Source: Bin80 sp965209015
GTDB lineage: Bacteria > Bacteroidota > Rhodothermia > Rhodothermales > Bin80
Assembly: GCA_965209015.1 (NCBI GenBank)
Contig: OZ242367.1
Span: 930,001 to 994,000, forward strand
Length of the DNA stretch: 64,000 nucleotides
Direction: 5' to 3'
Part shown: positions 1 to 10,400 of the stretch, in pieces
Numbering within the stretch: position 1 is the first letter of the stretch
Layout of the letters: the number at the start of each line of letters is the position of its first letter
Program-made: the position numbers and the translations under genes
Notes under the pieces: model-generated
What the model was told of the DNA's origin: nothing
Databases searched by the model: none
The model's input: only the letters and a program-made list of their open reading frames with translations

Positions 1-279
1 CCAGTTAAGAAGATCACTGCTATTGTGGAAGTGAAGAATTGCCTCATAGACTCGCTGCAGAATGTGTGGGATAATACCTCACACGGTTCTGGAATTACTC
101 TCAATCGCTATATGGATTATTATGCGGGAAAACAAAACGCATGTGTCTTGGCCCTTGGGAAAGTCCAAAAAATGAGACGACCAATGGCTCTGTCTGATCT
201 TCCTGGTAGGAAGACCTACCCACAATTATTTTACTATTTGGATGATGATGACATAAGAGTTGTCAAATCTCAGTTATAG
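1..279 (+). CDS. Hypothetical protein, 3' part only
   Basis: An open frame enters from before the window and ends with a stop at 277-279; the first Met visible (position 25) is probably internal because the frame is open to base 1. About 92 residues are seen. The C-terminal part has the pattern ALGKVQKMRRPMALSDL followed by PQLFYYLDDDD, which looks like the last strands of a small globular domain. I do not recognise the family with confidence; an ASCH/EVE-like beta barrel is possible but unproven. The next gene is on the other strand, so there is no operon context. Confidence 0.45.
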   Translation, partial: PVKKITAIVEVKNCLIDSLQNVWDNTSHGSGITLNRYMDYYAGKQNACVLALGKVQKMRRPMALSDLPGRKTYPQLFYYLDDDDIRVVKSQL

Positions 280-699
280 TTATTTCTCCTTTGGGCTATC
301 TCGTTGGAGTGCAAATTACTTATGCTGCAATAGGGGAGTTGCAACTGGCGATTGCTACGATTGATTTCAAGTGCTTTGCTGTTTTCTGAATCGGGTAACG
401 AACCATCTTGATCTGTGGTTGGATTCTGTGACGTTTTCACAGTTTGACAGATGATCTGACGGAAACAACCCTCTGGAGACAATCTTTCATCTTCGGTAGA
501 TCAGGGTTTATAGTTCCGGTGATGGTCAAATTATGTCTACACCTGCACTATCTTTCCAATGCTTCGGTTAATTCGGTACTGTTGAAATAAAGTAGTCGCC
601 GATTGGATTATTCCCATGGTTGAGTGGAAAGTCAGCAGACTCTGACCAATACTCATCCCATCATTTCGACGCATTACTCTCCAAATAAGGTACTTGATT

Positions 700-857
700 G
701 AGCCTCTTTCAAAATTCTTTATTTTCACCTGTTGTCCCCGTTGAATTGTGGCTTAAACTGGCTCAGTTTAGTCGGACCACGCGAAATCTTCAGTATGGGA
801 ACCTCTTTCGAAATCCCTCAAAAAAATCATCCAGTTGAAGAATTTTGAAAGAGGCTC
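700..857. repeat. Inverted repeat (20-bp arms, MITE-like), in a gene-poor stretch
   Basis: The 20 bases at 700-719 (GAGCCTCTTTCAAAATTCTT) reappear in reverse complement at 838-857. A poorer half-copy (CCTCTTTCGAAATCCC) lies at 802-817. The arms resemble ends of IS5-type elements, but no transposase is present between them. The whole interval 280-1059 has only short unconvincing frames and I see no gene in it; it may be a relic of an insertion. Confidence 0.4.
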
Positions 858-1059
858 GATTAACAGACTGCCAAACAGCAAAATATTATCATTGCCAATC
901 AACCGAGGCTGCCAAAATGATGTCGCTGTGCATTGGCATATAAGTAAGGACACCCGAAATACTCCAAACTTGATATATTCGTCTTCTCGGAAGTTGAATA
1001 CCACTGAATAGTAGTTAGACTTTGCAATTTCAGTCGGATACGACACAATTGGTGCAGTT

Positions 1060-2154
1060 CTATTTCAACTTGACCCGCAAAGAATTCTTCTTGCCAAATG
1101 AGGACAATACTTCGCCTAAGATCCTAATTTTTATGGGAGTGCCAATACCCGTAGATACAAATAGACTTTGACCAATAGGATGTTTCTGGCCATTTTCGTC
1201 AGGATTATCACTAATTTTTAGTCCGCTGGTGCTGATAGAAATTGCCTCCAGTCTCGTACGATCCTCTTTACACAGGGAACGAAGAACGCCAACAAACATG
1301 TCGGTCCAAGTCCCATAGGTAATAGTATTCATAAATCGCCAGTATTCCAGTTTTTTACCGGCAGGCTTTTCTATTTCAAATGGGTTTTGTTCTTGACTTG
1401 GGTCGGGCTTGATTATTTTTTGCACGTATTTTCCCCTTTGATCTTTGCTGTGAGTAGTCTCACTTGGTGCTGTACCTTTCAATTCAGAATAAATCTCTGG
1501 AAGACTTGATTTAACAAGATTTCGAATTGAGCGCTTGTTTGTTCTAAAGATCTGATATGAAATGAATTTAACAAAATCATCACTTGGAGACGAGAATTCC
1601 TTCTTGAGAAAAGATAAAATCTTCTCCTTACGAGAGAGCTCATGTGCCAGATTTTTTAGTTCTGTAGAATCGTAATTCTGAAGGGAAAACTTTTCCAGAT
1701 ATGCAATTAACTCTTTATCTTGTTGTACATCTATTTTATGGACTTTGAATTCAAGAAATGGCTTGTCATCCAGTACATTCTCGTGGTCTAAATCTGAGTA
1801 AATTTGATATTCATTTCCGTTCGTCAAGATAGCAAAGTCAACTTCTGTTTTTAGATTAAAGTACTTTTTAACCTGTCCAATATGGCCGTCCAATGATTCA
1901 CCTAACTTTTTCCCCTCAAGAAAGATGATCGGCTTTTTGTCTTGAAGGATGGCATAATCAACTTTACCTACTTTATGGCCATTGGGCATAACTTGATATT
2001 GAGTGTGGACAAGGCCAGGATCGTGAGTGTCATACCCCAAGCCTTGAAGGAAGGGGCTAATGAACCAAATTTCTGTATTGCTCTCTGATACAACCTTGTC
2101 TCTGAAGTTGTGATATTTGATCTTCAACTCATTAATCGTTGTTTTCAAATCCAT
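1060..2154 (-). CDS. HsdR_N-like PD-(D/E)XK nuclease, stand-alone
   Basis: A 364-aa protein. The N-terminal ~150 residues match the type I restriction R-subunit N-terminal nuclease fold: FISPFLQGLGYD at about 31-42, then the catalytic pattern D66 (VDYAIL) and E80-G-K82 (FLEGKK), i.e. D...E-X-K. No helicase motifs follow and no hsdM or hsdS gene is adjacent, so this is a solo predicted nuclease of the type often annotated as a restriction-like or type IV-like endonuclease. The C-terminal ~100 residues (from EYWRFMNTITYGTW) are not recognised. The start at 2154 is chosen because AGGA lies 6 nt before that ATG; a longer frame to 2226 would add an unlikely hydrophobic leader. Role in defence is inferred. 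Confidence 0.65.
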   Translation of the reverse strand: MDLKTTINELKIKYHNFRDKVVSESNTEIWFISPFLQGLGYDTHDPGLVHTQYQVMPNGHKVGKVDYAILQDKKPIIFLEGKKLGESLDGHIGQVKKYFNLKTEVDFAILTNGNEYQIYSDLDHENVLDDKPFLEFKVHKIDVQQDKELIAYLEKFSLQNYDSTELKNLAHELSRKEKILSFLKKEFSSPSDDFVKFISYQIFRTNKRSIRNLVKSSLPEIYSELKGTAPSETTHSKDQRGKYVQKIIKPDPSQEQNPFEIEKPAGKKLEYWRFMNTITYGTWTDMFVGVLRSLCKEDRTRLEAISISTSGLKISDNPDENGQKHPIGQSLFVSTGIGTPIKIRILGEVLSSFGKKNSLRVKLK

Positions 2155-2266
2155 AATTTTTCCTGTGAGCAAAATTTTGATGTATGCAGGAAAGGTAAAT
2201 AATTTGAGGAATAAAAAAAAGCTCACTCCTAGACTCTAATTTAACTGAAATAAAGCATGCAGATGA

Positions 2267-2310
2267 TAATCATGGCTCTTTATCAATGAAGGTGAGAAGA
2301 GCCATGATTA
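2267..2310. repeat. Perfect 14-bp inverted repeat (hairpin)
   Basis: TAATCATGGCTCTT at 2267-2280 is repeated exactly in reverse complement at 2297-2310, with a 16-nt loop. It lies about 110 bp upstream of the nuclease gene start (2154, minus strand). It lacks a clear flanking T-run for a simple terminator, so it could be an operator-like or attenuator element, or the relic of a small mobile element. Confidence 0.45.
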
Positions 2311-2483
2311 CAGAACGAGTCAACAATGTTATTGTAACAGATCTTGCATAACGCCGTGATCACTACTCCCACAACTTGTGACTCATATGGTTGGCATACG
2401 ATCAGTCAAGCATGAACATTAATGTCCATTCACACAAAATCAATAATTGTGTACAAATCAGGGTAGAATTATCTTTATTATCT

Positions 2484-2892
2484 ATCTGAGTCATGCGAAG
2501 ATTTCCACCTTAGTATCTTGGGTGTGGTCGCAAGTGGTTTTCCGTATACTGGACTGGATGTCATGGGGCAAACGGTTGACATTTGTGATTGAACTGAGTA
2601 AGTCCAGAACGCGATTCTGAGCAGTATTGAGAATCATGATGAATGTGCAACCTTCCCCAAAGACGAAGCTGTCAGGTATCACAGACTTGTACCTTTGTAG
2701 GGTACGGGAATCACATCATTGAAGAAATGTGACTTTGACGGACTCTCCAGTCTGAAAAAAATAGAGTTAGGCAATAATCCCAAGATCAGCTTTCCAGCGG
2801 ATATTTTTTCTGGTCTCTCCAGTCTAGTGTCCCTGAGTTTAAGCTACAATTCTCCCGGCAACCTGCCATCGATTTTTTTGCCGATCCTATAG
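2484..2892 (+). pseudogene. Decayed copy of the LRR surface-protein gene
   Basis: The stretch from about 2484 (TATCTGAGTCATGCGAAGATT) closely parallels the start of the intact gene at 3046 (TATCAGAGTCATGCAAAGATT), including the later match around GGGCAAACGGTTGACATTTGTG versus the same region coding for QTVNIC. Frame is lost by stops and indels. From 2734 a frame is readable again as leucine-rich repeats: FDGLSSLKKIELGNNPKI, then ADIFSGLSSLVSLSLSYNSP, ending at TAG 2890-2892. It is therefore a degenerate tandem paralogue of the 5' part of the next gene. The rest of 2155-3045 shows nothing else. Confidence 0.65.
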
Positions 2893-3045
2893 GCCTGAAA
2901 GCAATGAAGTTAGACGATAATAGTCTCATCGTCTAATGAGTTTTTGCAACCCCTTTCAATTTTTATCAAAAATTCATACATTGAATATGACTTGACTGGC
3001 TAGTCTGATTTTATTGCCGTCTGGTGGAAAACATACCCATCTACG

Positions 3046-6000
3046 ATGTCTATCAGAGTCATGCAAAGATTGTCTTCTTCATGTTTGGGGTGTATCGTCG
3101 GTGTTCTACTGATTTTTTTGACGTTAGATGTGACGGCCCAAACAGTGAATATTTGTGGTCGAACTGAGTATGTTAAGATTGAGATTCTCAATACCATTCC
3201 ACATAACGATTGTACAACCGTCCCTACAGCCCAGTTATCAAGCATTACGGTCTTGAACTTAAGTAATGTAGGCCAAGTTTGGCTGCAGAAAGATGATCTT
3301 GATGGACTCACTGGCCTGCAAACTCTGCAGTTAAACGGGAATCGATTTAATAACATTCTGGATAAGGATCTCTTTGAGGATCTCTCTAGTCTGGAAATTC
3401 TGGACTTATCTAATAGCTCTCTACGGATTCTGGACAAGGAGCTCTTCAATGGTCTCTCCAACTTGACAAGTCTGGATTTAAGCAATAATGAAAGACTCAG
3501 TACTCTTCCTGAAGATCTTTTTTCCGACCTCACTAGTCTTCAAAGTCTGGATTTAGAAGGGAATTCTCTTACCAACCTGTCGGTGAATCTTTTTTCCGAT
3601 CTTTCTTCCCTGGAGGTGTTGAAATTAAACGGAAATGGTTTGTTCAGTAGCCTGAATGTGGGCATATTTGCCAATCTAACAAGCCTGAGGTCGTTAAAGT
3701 TGGATAATAATTCTCTGAACAACCTTCATGAGAATCTCTTCGCTGGTCTGTCCAATTTGGAAGCGTTGAATTTATCCACCAATTCGCTCAGCAACCTGCA
3801 TAAGGATCTCTTCTCTGGACTCCCGAGCTTGCACACGCTGAACTTGGCTGCTAATTCGCTGACTAGTCTACATCAAGACATCTTTGCCAATCTCTCCAGT
3901 TTGCAAACGCTGGTCTTATCTCATAATTCTCTTAGCAGCCTCCATAAGGATCTTTTTGATAGTCTATCAGAATTGAGGGAACTGAGCTTACTCCGTAATG
4001 CTCTTACCTCCCTACCAGAGGATCTCCTTACCGATCTCACTAGCTTGATAGTTCTGGAGTTAACTGCTAATTCTCTGACCACCCTACCAGAGAATATCTT
4101 TGATGGTATGAAATCAGGTCTCATCGTAGATCTTATTGATAATCCCATTGAATGCTTGCCTCAAAAAATTCTTGATCTGGATGAAGATCGAATAATTAAA
4201 ATATATTCGTCTGTTGCCCTTGATCCCTGTGAAGATCCAACTCCCCTGATAACGTTGGAGATAACCCCACAAACGATTACGGAAGGGGAATTCGCCACCG
4301 TTACGGCAAGTCTAAGCGAAGCGTCAACCGCAATGACATTGGTTGATGTGTCGGTTGCTCCAAATCTGCCCGCCACAACCGCCGATTATGTACTAACTGG
4401 CAACACGTTCAAAATTTCAGCGGGAGAGACAACAAGTAGAGGCATCGTTACAATCACGGCGGTGGATGATCAGGTGGATGGTCTGGATAAAACGATCACG
4501 GTAAGCGGTGTTGTGACGAATGCGCAGGGAGTGCTGGATCCAGAGGATGTGATCCTGACCATTCTTGATAATGATATGGCCACTAGTGTCACGCTTTCGG
4601 TTTCTCCCTCCGAGGTGAAGGAACAGGAAGTAAGCCAAACGATCACCGTCACGGCAATGCTGGATGTTGCGCGAGATGTCGACACGCAGGTAACGGTTTC
4701 GGTGGAGGACGGGACTGCCACAGCAGGAACCGACTACGAGCCAGTCTCTCTCTTTGAGATTAAGATCTTTGCGAAAGAGCGCTCCTCATCCGCAACGCTT
4801 ACCTTCAACCCGATTCCTGATGAGTTCTTTGAGCCTGAGGAAACCGTTTTCGTTACAGGCACGACACCCGTAGAAGGTCTGGAGGTAAGTCCAGCCACAC
4901 TTACGCTAATTGATCCGGTCCCCGAAGTAGTCCTTGAGTTGACTCCGGAAGCAATTCCTGAAGCCGAGGGGGAAGCGACCCTCACGGCCCGTCTGAATAC
5001 CCCATCAACTGCCGAGACGGTGATCACGATCTCCGCGGCGGCAACTTTCCCCGCCACAGATTCGGATTATATGTTGCGTGGCAGTCTGATATTAACCATT
5101 CCCGCTGGCGCAACGACCAGTTCAGAGCAGGTGACCATCACAGCAGTTGACAATCTAGTGGATGGGCCAGATAAGACGGTGATCCTCAGCGGCCATGCGT
5201 CAAATCCATTCGGTGTGGCTGGACCAGAGGATAGAACACTCACAATTCTGGATGACGATAATCCGATCACGCTGGCAGTCCAGACTTGGACGGTTTCCGA
5301 AGAGGTGGGGATCGCTCGGCTGCCCATTGAGGTATCCCCTGCGGCAACATTTGATCTGAATGTGCAAGTTCAAACGACTGGATTGACTGCCACAGAGGGA
5401 GAGGATTATACGCTACTCCAAAGCCTGCTCCCGATCCCCGAAGGGAGTACGACGGCATTTATTGAAGTACAGATCACAGACGATCAATTATTTGAAGGGC
5501 AGGAAACTTTTCAGATCCAGTTGATAGAGACGGAGGGCGTGGTACTGAATCCAGGGGAGGCGACGGTAACGATAGAGGATGACGATCTATACGAGTTGCA
5601 GGTTGGGAATGCTTCGGTATTGGAGAGTGCAGGCGAGTTGACCTTTGTGGTCACGCTGAATCCGACTAACCCGGTGCAGACCGTGCGCGTTGCGTTTGAG
5701 ACCGCGAATGAGACGGCCATGGAGCCCATGGACTATATGCGCCAAAGCGGTATGCTGGTGTTTCACCCAGATACGCCCCGTCGTGAGGTATCGGTCCCGA
5801 TCATGGATGATACACAGGCGGAATCGGAGGAGACCTTCCTTTTGCGGTTATCCGAACCCGAGTATGCCGTCCTGTCCACGATCGAGGTCAGAGGGACGAT
5901 TCGGGATGACGATGCGCTTCCCGTCATGGAGATTGAAGCGTCCGTGCCCGTGAGGGAAGAGGCAGGACAGGCGCAGTTTGCCGTGACCCTCAGCCGTGTA

Positions 6001-8436
6001 CTTCCTGGGCGAGATCCCCTAGTTGAATTTTCGGTTCTGGACGAGACGGCCAATGCGCCTCTGGATTATCAGGTGCTTACGCCAAGTCCGCTACGTTTTC
6101 TCTCTGGGGAGACCAGAAAAGATATTGTTGTACAGATCATGGATGATGCGATTCATGAAGAAGAGGAAACGTTTCGGATTCTGTTGAGGGATGCGCAGAA
6201 TGGGGTGCTGGGGCAATCTGAAGCCCAGGGCATCATCTTGGATAATGAGGATCCCGTGACGGTGAGCATCCGGGATGCAGAGGTCACCGAGTCGGAGGCA
6301 GCGGCCGTCTTTAGAGTGGAGTTGAGTGGTCCGGACAGCAAGCCGCGAACCTTTGGCTTTACGACCGAGGATGTGTCTGCCCTCTCAGGACAGGACTATG
6401 AAGCTGCCACTGGCGAAGTCACATTTGCATCAGGAGAGGTACTCAAAGATATCCGTGTTTCAATCATCAACGATCTGGAAACCGAACCCACCGAATCCTT
6501 TCTAGTGCGCCTATCGGGGAATGGGATCTCCGATGGAGACGCTCAAGGGACCATTCAAGATGATGATGCCCCACTCACGGTGAGCATCTATGATGAGCAA
6601 GCATCGGAGGGAGATGGTTCACTTCTGTTGCCCGTTCGGCTAAGCCGACCAAGTTCCCGGTTGGTGACGGTTCAGTTTGCATCTTCGGATGAGACCGCGG
6701 AGGAAGGATTGGATTATGTATCCTCGCAGGGGATCGTCATTTTTCAGCGGGGGAGCACCGAGGGCAAGATTCGTATCCAGATCCTGGAAGATTCAGAGGT
6801 GGAATCGGAGGAAACCTTCCAAGTGACCCTTTCCAATGTGCGACATGCGGAGATTGCCCAAGAAACAGGAACAGGAACGATTCTGGATAATGACGGGAGT
6901 CCCACGATCTCGGTGCAGAGCGTGACGGTCTCCCGCCAAGCAGCGATGTTTGATATACACCTATCCATGCCCTCTCTACTGCCGATCCTGATCAGTTATG
7001 CCACCGAAGATGGGAGTGCGTATGCGGGAGAGGACTATGAACCCGTCGCAGGGCAAGTTATGTTTGCACCGGGTGAGGTCTCCAAAACCATTGAAGTGAA
7101 GTTGCTCTCCAGCGAACGCATATGGGAGGCGAAGACGTTTGCACTTGTCCTCCTCTCGGCCATGAATGCACAGGTAGAGCAGGCCCGCACAGAGGCGGTC
7201 GTGGAAGAGGAGAGCGAAGAGAATATCCAGAATGCATATGTGTCCAGAGTCCTTCGCACTTGGGCATCCCAAATTGTGGACGCATTCTCTCGGCGGATGG
7301 AAGGGATGGCGCAGTGCAGCATTCCTGATCTATCGTGGCTACGCTATGGGACGGCGCGCCGCTCTCTGGGAGACATCTTTCGCGGGTGTGGTGCAGAATT
7401 TACGCAGGGAGGATGGAGCGTCTGGGGGCAAGGTGCATTTACGCGCATGCATGGAAGAGATGGAGCACTCTCGTTGCGTTCAAATGTCACGACGATGCTC
7501 TTGGGAGCCGACTATGTGTGGAGGCAGGGATGGATGGCAGGTCTCTTGGCTGCACAAAGCTGGGATCAAGGCACCTACGAAACGCCAGCGCGGTCCGGTT
7601 CAGCATCCTCTCGATTGACCGGCCTTTATCCCTATGTCAGTTACCAAACAGGCGCGGGAATGCGCGCATGGATGCTTTTGGGGCTGGGACGGGGGGAGAC
7701 TGAGCTTGAAACAATGGAATCGGAACTGGATGTTGCACTGGTTGCGCTCGGACTGACGGGAATCATGTCCCGTGGAAGTACAGGACAATTGGGGTACGAG
7801 GTGGATGCGTTCTGGGCGACCGCAGATATGGAGAATGGATCGGATCTGAGCGTACGCCGGGTCCGGGCAGGCGTGGAGGGAAGTCTACGATTGGGAGCGG
7901 GCATGCAGCCCTACATGGAGGCTGCCCTTCGCCAAGACGGAGGCGATGCAGAGACCGGGATGGGAGTGGAACTGGGTGGTGGAGTGCGCTGGGCCATGAA
8001 TCAACTGCGTGCAGAACTCGGGGGTCGGGCCTTGGTGCTGCATACCGATGAGGGACTGCGGGAATGGGGACTGATGGGATCCGTAGAGTATGGATCGCCG
8101 GGTGGGCTGGGTCCCTCTATGCGAGTACGACCGCTTTGGGGAAATGTCTACGGGGGAGATCTATGGCGCGAAGCGCCGCTACACTCCATGGGACTGGGAA
8201 GCATGGATCAACGCGTGGAGATGGAACTGGGGTATGGAATAGCGATCCGAGAAAGCCTTGGACGATCCATTGTAGGAATGACGATGGACTCAAGAGGGCG
8301 CGCCTATCGGGTTGGATACAACCTGCGGATGAATCAAGGACTGCACGTTTCGGTAGCCACCACCGTACGAACGATGGAGGCGAACAGGACTCCAAACTCC
8401 TATGGGATCAGTGCGCACATGGATCTGAATTGGTGA
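3046..8436 (+). CDS. Giant surface protein: LRR + Calx-beta repeats + autotransporter barrel
   Basis: A 1796-aa predicted outer-membrane protein. A signal peptide ends near residue 31 (TLDVTA|QTV). Residues ~65-370 are about a dozen 24-aa leucine-rich repeats (pattern L..DLF..L.SL..L.L..N.L). Residues ~400-1385 are nine Calx-beta-type units, most ending in an acidic IxDDD or LDND loop suited to Ca2+ binding. From ~1395 a linker helix leads into a C-terminal beta barrel (SVWGQGAFTR at ~1459, ALRQDGGDAETG near 1645), ending in aromatic DLNW as outer-membrane barrels do. Type V (autotransporter) export of an adhesin or recognition protein is inferred. The barrel is clearly homologous to that of the 4151-aa protein at 23-35 kb. 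No homopolymer tract is seen at this start, unlike its paralogue. Confidence 0.85.
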   Translation: MSIRVMQRLSSSCLGCIVGVLLIFLTLDVTAQTVNICGRTEYVKIEILNTIPHNDCTTVPTAQLSSITVLNLSNVGQVWLQKDDLDGLTGLQTLQLNGNRFNNILDKDLFEDLSSLEILDLSNSSLRILDKELFNGLSNLTSLDLSNNERLSTLPEDLFSDLTSLQSLDLEGNSLTNLSVNLFSDLSSLEVLKLNGNGLFSSLNVGIFANLTSLRSLKLDNNSLNNLHENLFAGLSNLEALNLSTNSLSNLHKDLFSGLPSLHTLNLAANSLTSLHQDIFANLSSLQTLVLSHNSLSSLHKDLFDSLSELRELSLLRNALTSLPEDLLTDLTSLIVLELTANSLTTLPENIFDGMKSGLIVDLIDNPIECLPQKILDLDEDRIIKIYSSVALDPCEDPTPLITLEITPQTITEGEFATVTASLSEASTAMTLVDVSVAPNLPATTADYVLTGNTFKISAGETTSRGIVTITAVDDQVDGLDKTITVSGVVTNAQGVLDPEDVILTILDNDMATSVTLSVSPSEVKEQEVSQTITVTAMLDVARDVDTQVTVSVEDGTATAGTDYEPVSLFEIKIFAKERSSSATLTFNPIPDEFFEPEETVFVTGTTPVEGLEVSPATLTLIDPVPEVVLELTPEAIPEAEGEATLTARLNTPSTAETVITISAAATFPATDSDYMLRGSLILTIPAGATTSSEQVTITAVDNLVDGPDKTVILSGHASNPFGVAGPEDRTLTILDDDNPITLAVQTWTVSEEVGIARLPIEVSPAATFDLNVQVQTTGLTATEGEDYTLLQSLLPIPEGSTTAFIEVQITDDQLFEGQETFQIQLIETEGVVLNPGEATVTIEDDDLYELQVGNASVLESAGELTFVVTLNPTNPVQTVRVAFETANETAMEPMDYMRQSGMLVFHPDTPRREVSVPIMDDTQAESEETFLLRLSEPEYAVLSTIEVRGTIRDDDALPVMEIEASVPVREEAGQAQFAVTLSRVLPGRDPLVEFSVLDETANAPLDYQVLTPSPLRFLSGETRKDIVVQIMDDAIHEEEETFRILLRDAQNGVLGQSEAQGIILDNEDPVTVSIRDAEVTESEAAAVFRVELSGPDSKPRTFGFTTEDVSALSGQDYEAATGEVTFASGEVLKDIRVSIINDLETEPTESFLVRLSGNGISDGDAQGTIQDDDAPLTVSIYDEQASEGDGSLLLPVRLSRPSSRLVTVQFASSDETAEEGLDYVSSQGIVIFQRGSTEGKIRIQILEDSEVESEETFQVTLSNVRHAEIAQETGTGTILDNDGSPTISVQSVTVSRQAAMFDIHLSMPSLLPILISYATEDGSAYAGEDYEPVAGQVMFAPGEVSKTIEVKLLSSERIWEAKTFALVLLSAMNAQVEQARTEAVVEEESEENIQNAYVSRVLRTWASQIVDAFSRRMEGMAQCSIPDLSWLRYGTARRSLGDIFRGCGAEFTQGGWSVWGQGAFTRMHGRDGALSLRSNVTTMLLGADYVWRQGWMAGLLAAQSWDQGTYETPARSGSASSRLTGLYPYVSYQTGAGMRAWMLLGLGRGETELETMESELDVALVALGLTGIMSRGSTGQLGYEVDAFWATADMENGSDLSVRRVRAGVEGSLRLGAGMQPYMEAALRQDGGDAETGMGVELGGGVRWAMNQLRAELGGRALVLHTDEGLREWGLMGSVEYGSPGGLGPSMRVRPLWGNVYGGDLWREAPLHSMGLGSMDQRVEMELGYGIAIRESLGRSIVGMTMDSRGRAYRVGYNLRMNQGLHVSVATTVRTMEANRTPNSYGISAHMDLNW

Positions 8437-8660
8437 TTCAAGTGGATTGTAACAAGGTATATGATACAAACTCACACGACTCATGATAAATAAAAGAGCA
8501 CATACACCCACTTGATCCAGATACTCTGATTGAACGAACTCAAATTTAGAACAGTTTGCCAAGGCTCAGAAAAGATGCAGTTCCAATGGTGGTCCTGTTC
8601 AATTGTGCAGAGTACCACATTTGAGAGACAAACAAAGCTTCTTGGCGAATGAAACTGAAA

Positions 8661-10364
8661 TTAGTAACCAAGCGCTCGTCCGTCATAGCTGCGCGAATCG
8701 GCAGCACCGTAGAGTAACCCGTCTTTTCGCATAATGCAATGTGCTCTTCCCTGAGAGGTACGATAACGGACTTGATGGCCCTTTGCTTCGTAAAGTGCCT
8801 TCGTATCAGGTGAGATGCCCCATGATTCAAAACTGGTGATGTCTGGTAGCCACTGATGATGAATCCGAGGAGCTTCCACCGCCTGAGCTATATCCATGTC
8901 AAAGCGCGTCACATTCAAAATTATCTGGAGGACTGTATTGATGATGGTTCGTCCGCCTGGGCTTCCCACAATGATAAATGGTTTTCCATCTTTTGCGACA
9001 ATGGTAGGTGTCATGCTGCTCAGCATTCGCTTTTCTGGAGCAATCAGATTTGGGTCCGTACCAATGAAGCCATTAGAGTCTGTGTATCCAGGGATTGGGT
9101 TGAAATCTCCCATTTCATTATTCAGAAGAAATCCTGTCCCGTCTGCTACAATCTGCGATCCATAACTATATTCAAGCGTGTAGGTAAGGGAAACAGCATT
9201 TCCTTTCGCATCTACAACGGATAGGTGAGTCGTTTCTTCGCTTTCCATCGGCAAATAAAGGTGGCTGAGTTTTTCAGGGTCGCTTGGAGAGGCCTGCATT
9301 TCGTCAATGGAACTTCGGAGTTGCTCAGCATGAAACTTGCTGATCAAGTAGTCCGTCGGCATGTTTGGGTTAAAGTTTGGATCCCCTATGTGTTCTGCAC
9401 GATCCGCAAATGCCCGGCGCATTGCTTCAGTCAATAAATGCAGGTATTGCGCAGAATTGTGTCCAAGAGATTGGAGGTCGTAGGATTCTAAAATATTGAG
9501 CATTGTGATCAAAGCTACGCCTCCGCTGCTGGGAGGACTCATTGCATAGATGTCGTATTCACCGAAACTTCCCTGTATAGGTGTCACTTCTTCTGCTTCA
9601 TATAAGGCTAAATCTTCCATGGTGATCAGACCACCGTGGCGGGCCATAAAATCGCTCAACAGCGTTGCTGTTTTTCCATGATAGAAGCCTTCGTGTCCAT
9701 GATCACGAATGCGGCGCAGAGATGCGGCAAGATCTGGTTGTTTCCAGATCTCGCCGGGCTTATAAATCCCTGTACCGTTTTTAAGGAAAGCAAGGCGGGT
9801 CGCTGCGTAGAGCGAGTCTGATCTTTGTTGCAGTTGATAAAGGAACTGCTGCATTGCGCGGGTAGAAGGAAAGCCCTCGGAGGCTAACTGAACCGCCGGT
9901 TCAACGAGACTCTTCCAGTCAACTTTTCCCAGTCGCTGGTGGGCGAGCCAAAGCCCTGCTACGGTACCGGGGACTCCAACCGAGAGCGGACCTTCGTGAT
10001 TGGAATTGTCCACAATCTTTCCATCGGGCCCCAAGAACATAGTTTCGGTTGCGGCCAGTGGAGCTTTCTCCCGGAAGTTAAATGCAGTAACATGGCCATC
10101 AGCCCCATGATAGACTAAGAATCCTCCTCCCCCAATATTTCCTGCCGAAGGGAGGGTCACCGAAAGGGCAAAGGCGGTGGCAATCGCTGCATCAACGGCA
10201 TTCCCTCCATTCTGGAGGATTTGAGTGCCTACTTCGGAGGCTAAGTAATGACTGGAGACCACCATCCCACTATCTGCTGCTACGGGAATTCGTCCGGCTT
10301 GGGCCTTCGCAGAGCCCACAAACAAAATGAGTATCTTTAGGGTTATCGCACAGGAGCGGACCAT
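8661..10364 (-). CDS. ggt: Gamma-glutamyltranspeptidase precursor
   Basis: A 567-aa N-terminal-nucleophile hydrolase that cleaves the gamma-glutamyl bond of glutathione and related amides in the periplasm. A signal peptide covers about residues 1-22. The large-subunit signature NGGNAVDAAIATAFALSV (near 55-70) and GNIGGGGFLVYH are present. The autocatalytic cleavage site and nucleophile are the second Thr of EETTHLSVVD at about residue 379, followed by the small subunit with GSPGGRTIINT. The C-terminus RAHCIMRKDGLLYGAADSR is typical. Length fits the family. It is divergent from the cytochrome gene pair, with only 36 bp between the two start codons, so promoters must overlap or lie inside the reading frames. 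Confidence 0.93.
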   Translation of the reverse strand: MVRSCAITLKILILFVGSAKAQAGRIPVAADSGMVVSSHYLASEVGTQILQNGGNAVDAAIATAFALSVTLPSAGNIGGGGFLVYHGADGHVTAFNFREKAPLAATETMFLGPDGKIVDNSNHEGPLSVGVPGTVAGLWLAHQRLGKVDWKSLVEPAVQLASEGFPSTRAMQQFLYQLQQRSDSLYAATRLAFLKNGTGIYKPGEIWKQPDLAASLRRIRDHGHEGFYHGKTATLLSDFMARHGGLITMEDLALYEAEEVTPIQGSFGEYDIYAMSPPSSGGVALITMLNILESYDLQSLGHNSAQYLHLLTEAMRRAFADRAEHIGDPNFNPNMPTDYLISKFHAEQLRSSIDEMQASPSDPEKLSHLYLPMESEETTHLSVVDAKGNAVSLTYTLEYSYGSQIVADGTGFLLNNEMGDFNPIPGYTDSNGFIGTDPNLIAPEKRMLSSMTPTIVAKDGKPFIIVGSPGGRTIINTVLQIILNVTRFDMDIAQAVEAPRIHHQWLPDITSFESWGISPDTKALYEAKGHQVRYRTSQGRAHCIMRKDGLLYGAADSRSYDGRALGY

Positions 10365-10400
10365 TTTCGTTTAGTGATGAATTAGGGAGTATAATTGTTT

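Noticed and set aside
2491..2682. 63-aa minus-strand frame
   Set aside because: Lies antisense to the LRR pseudogene, which explains the sequence better.
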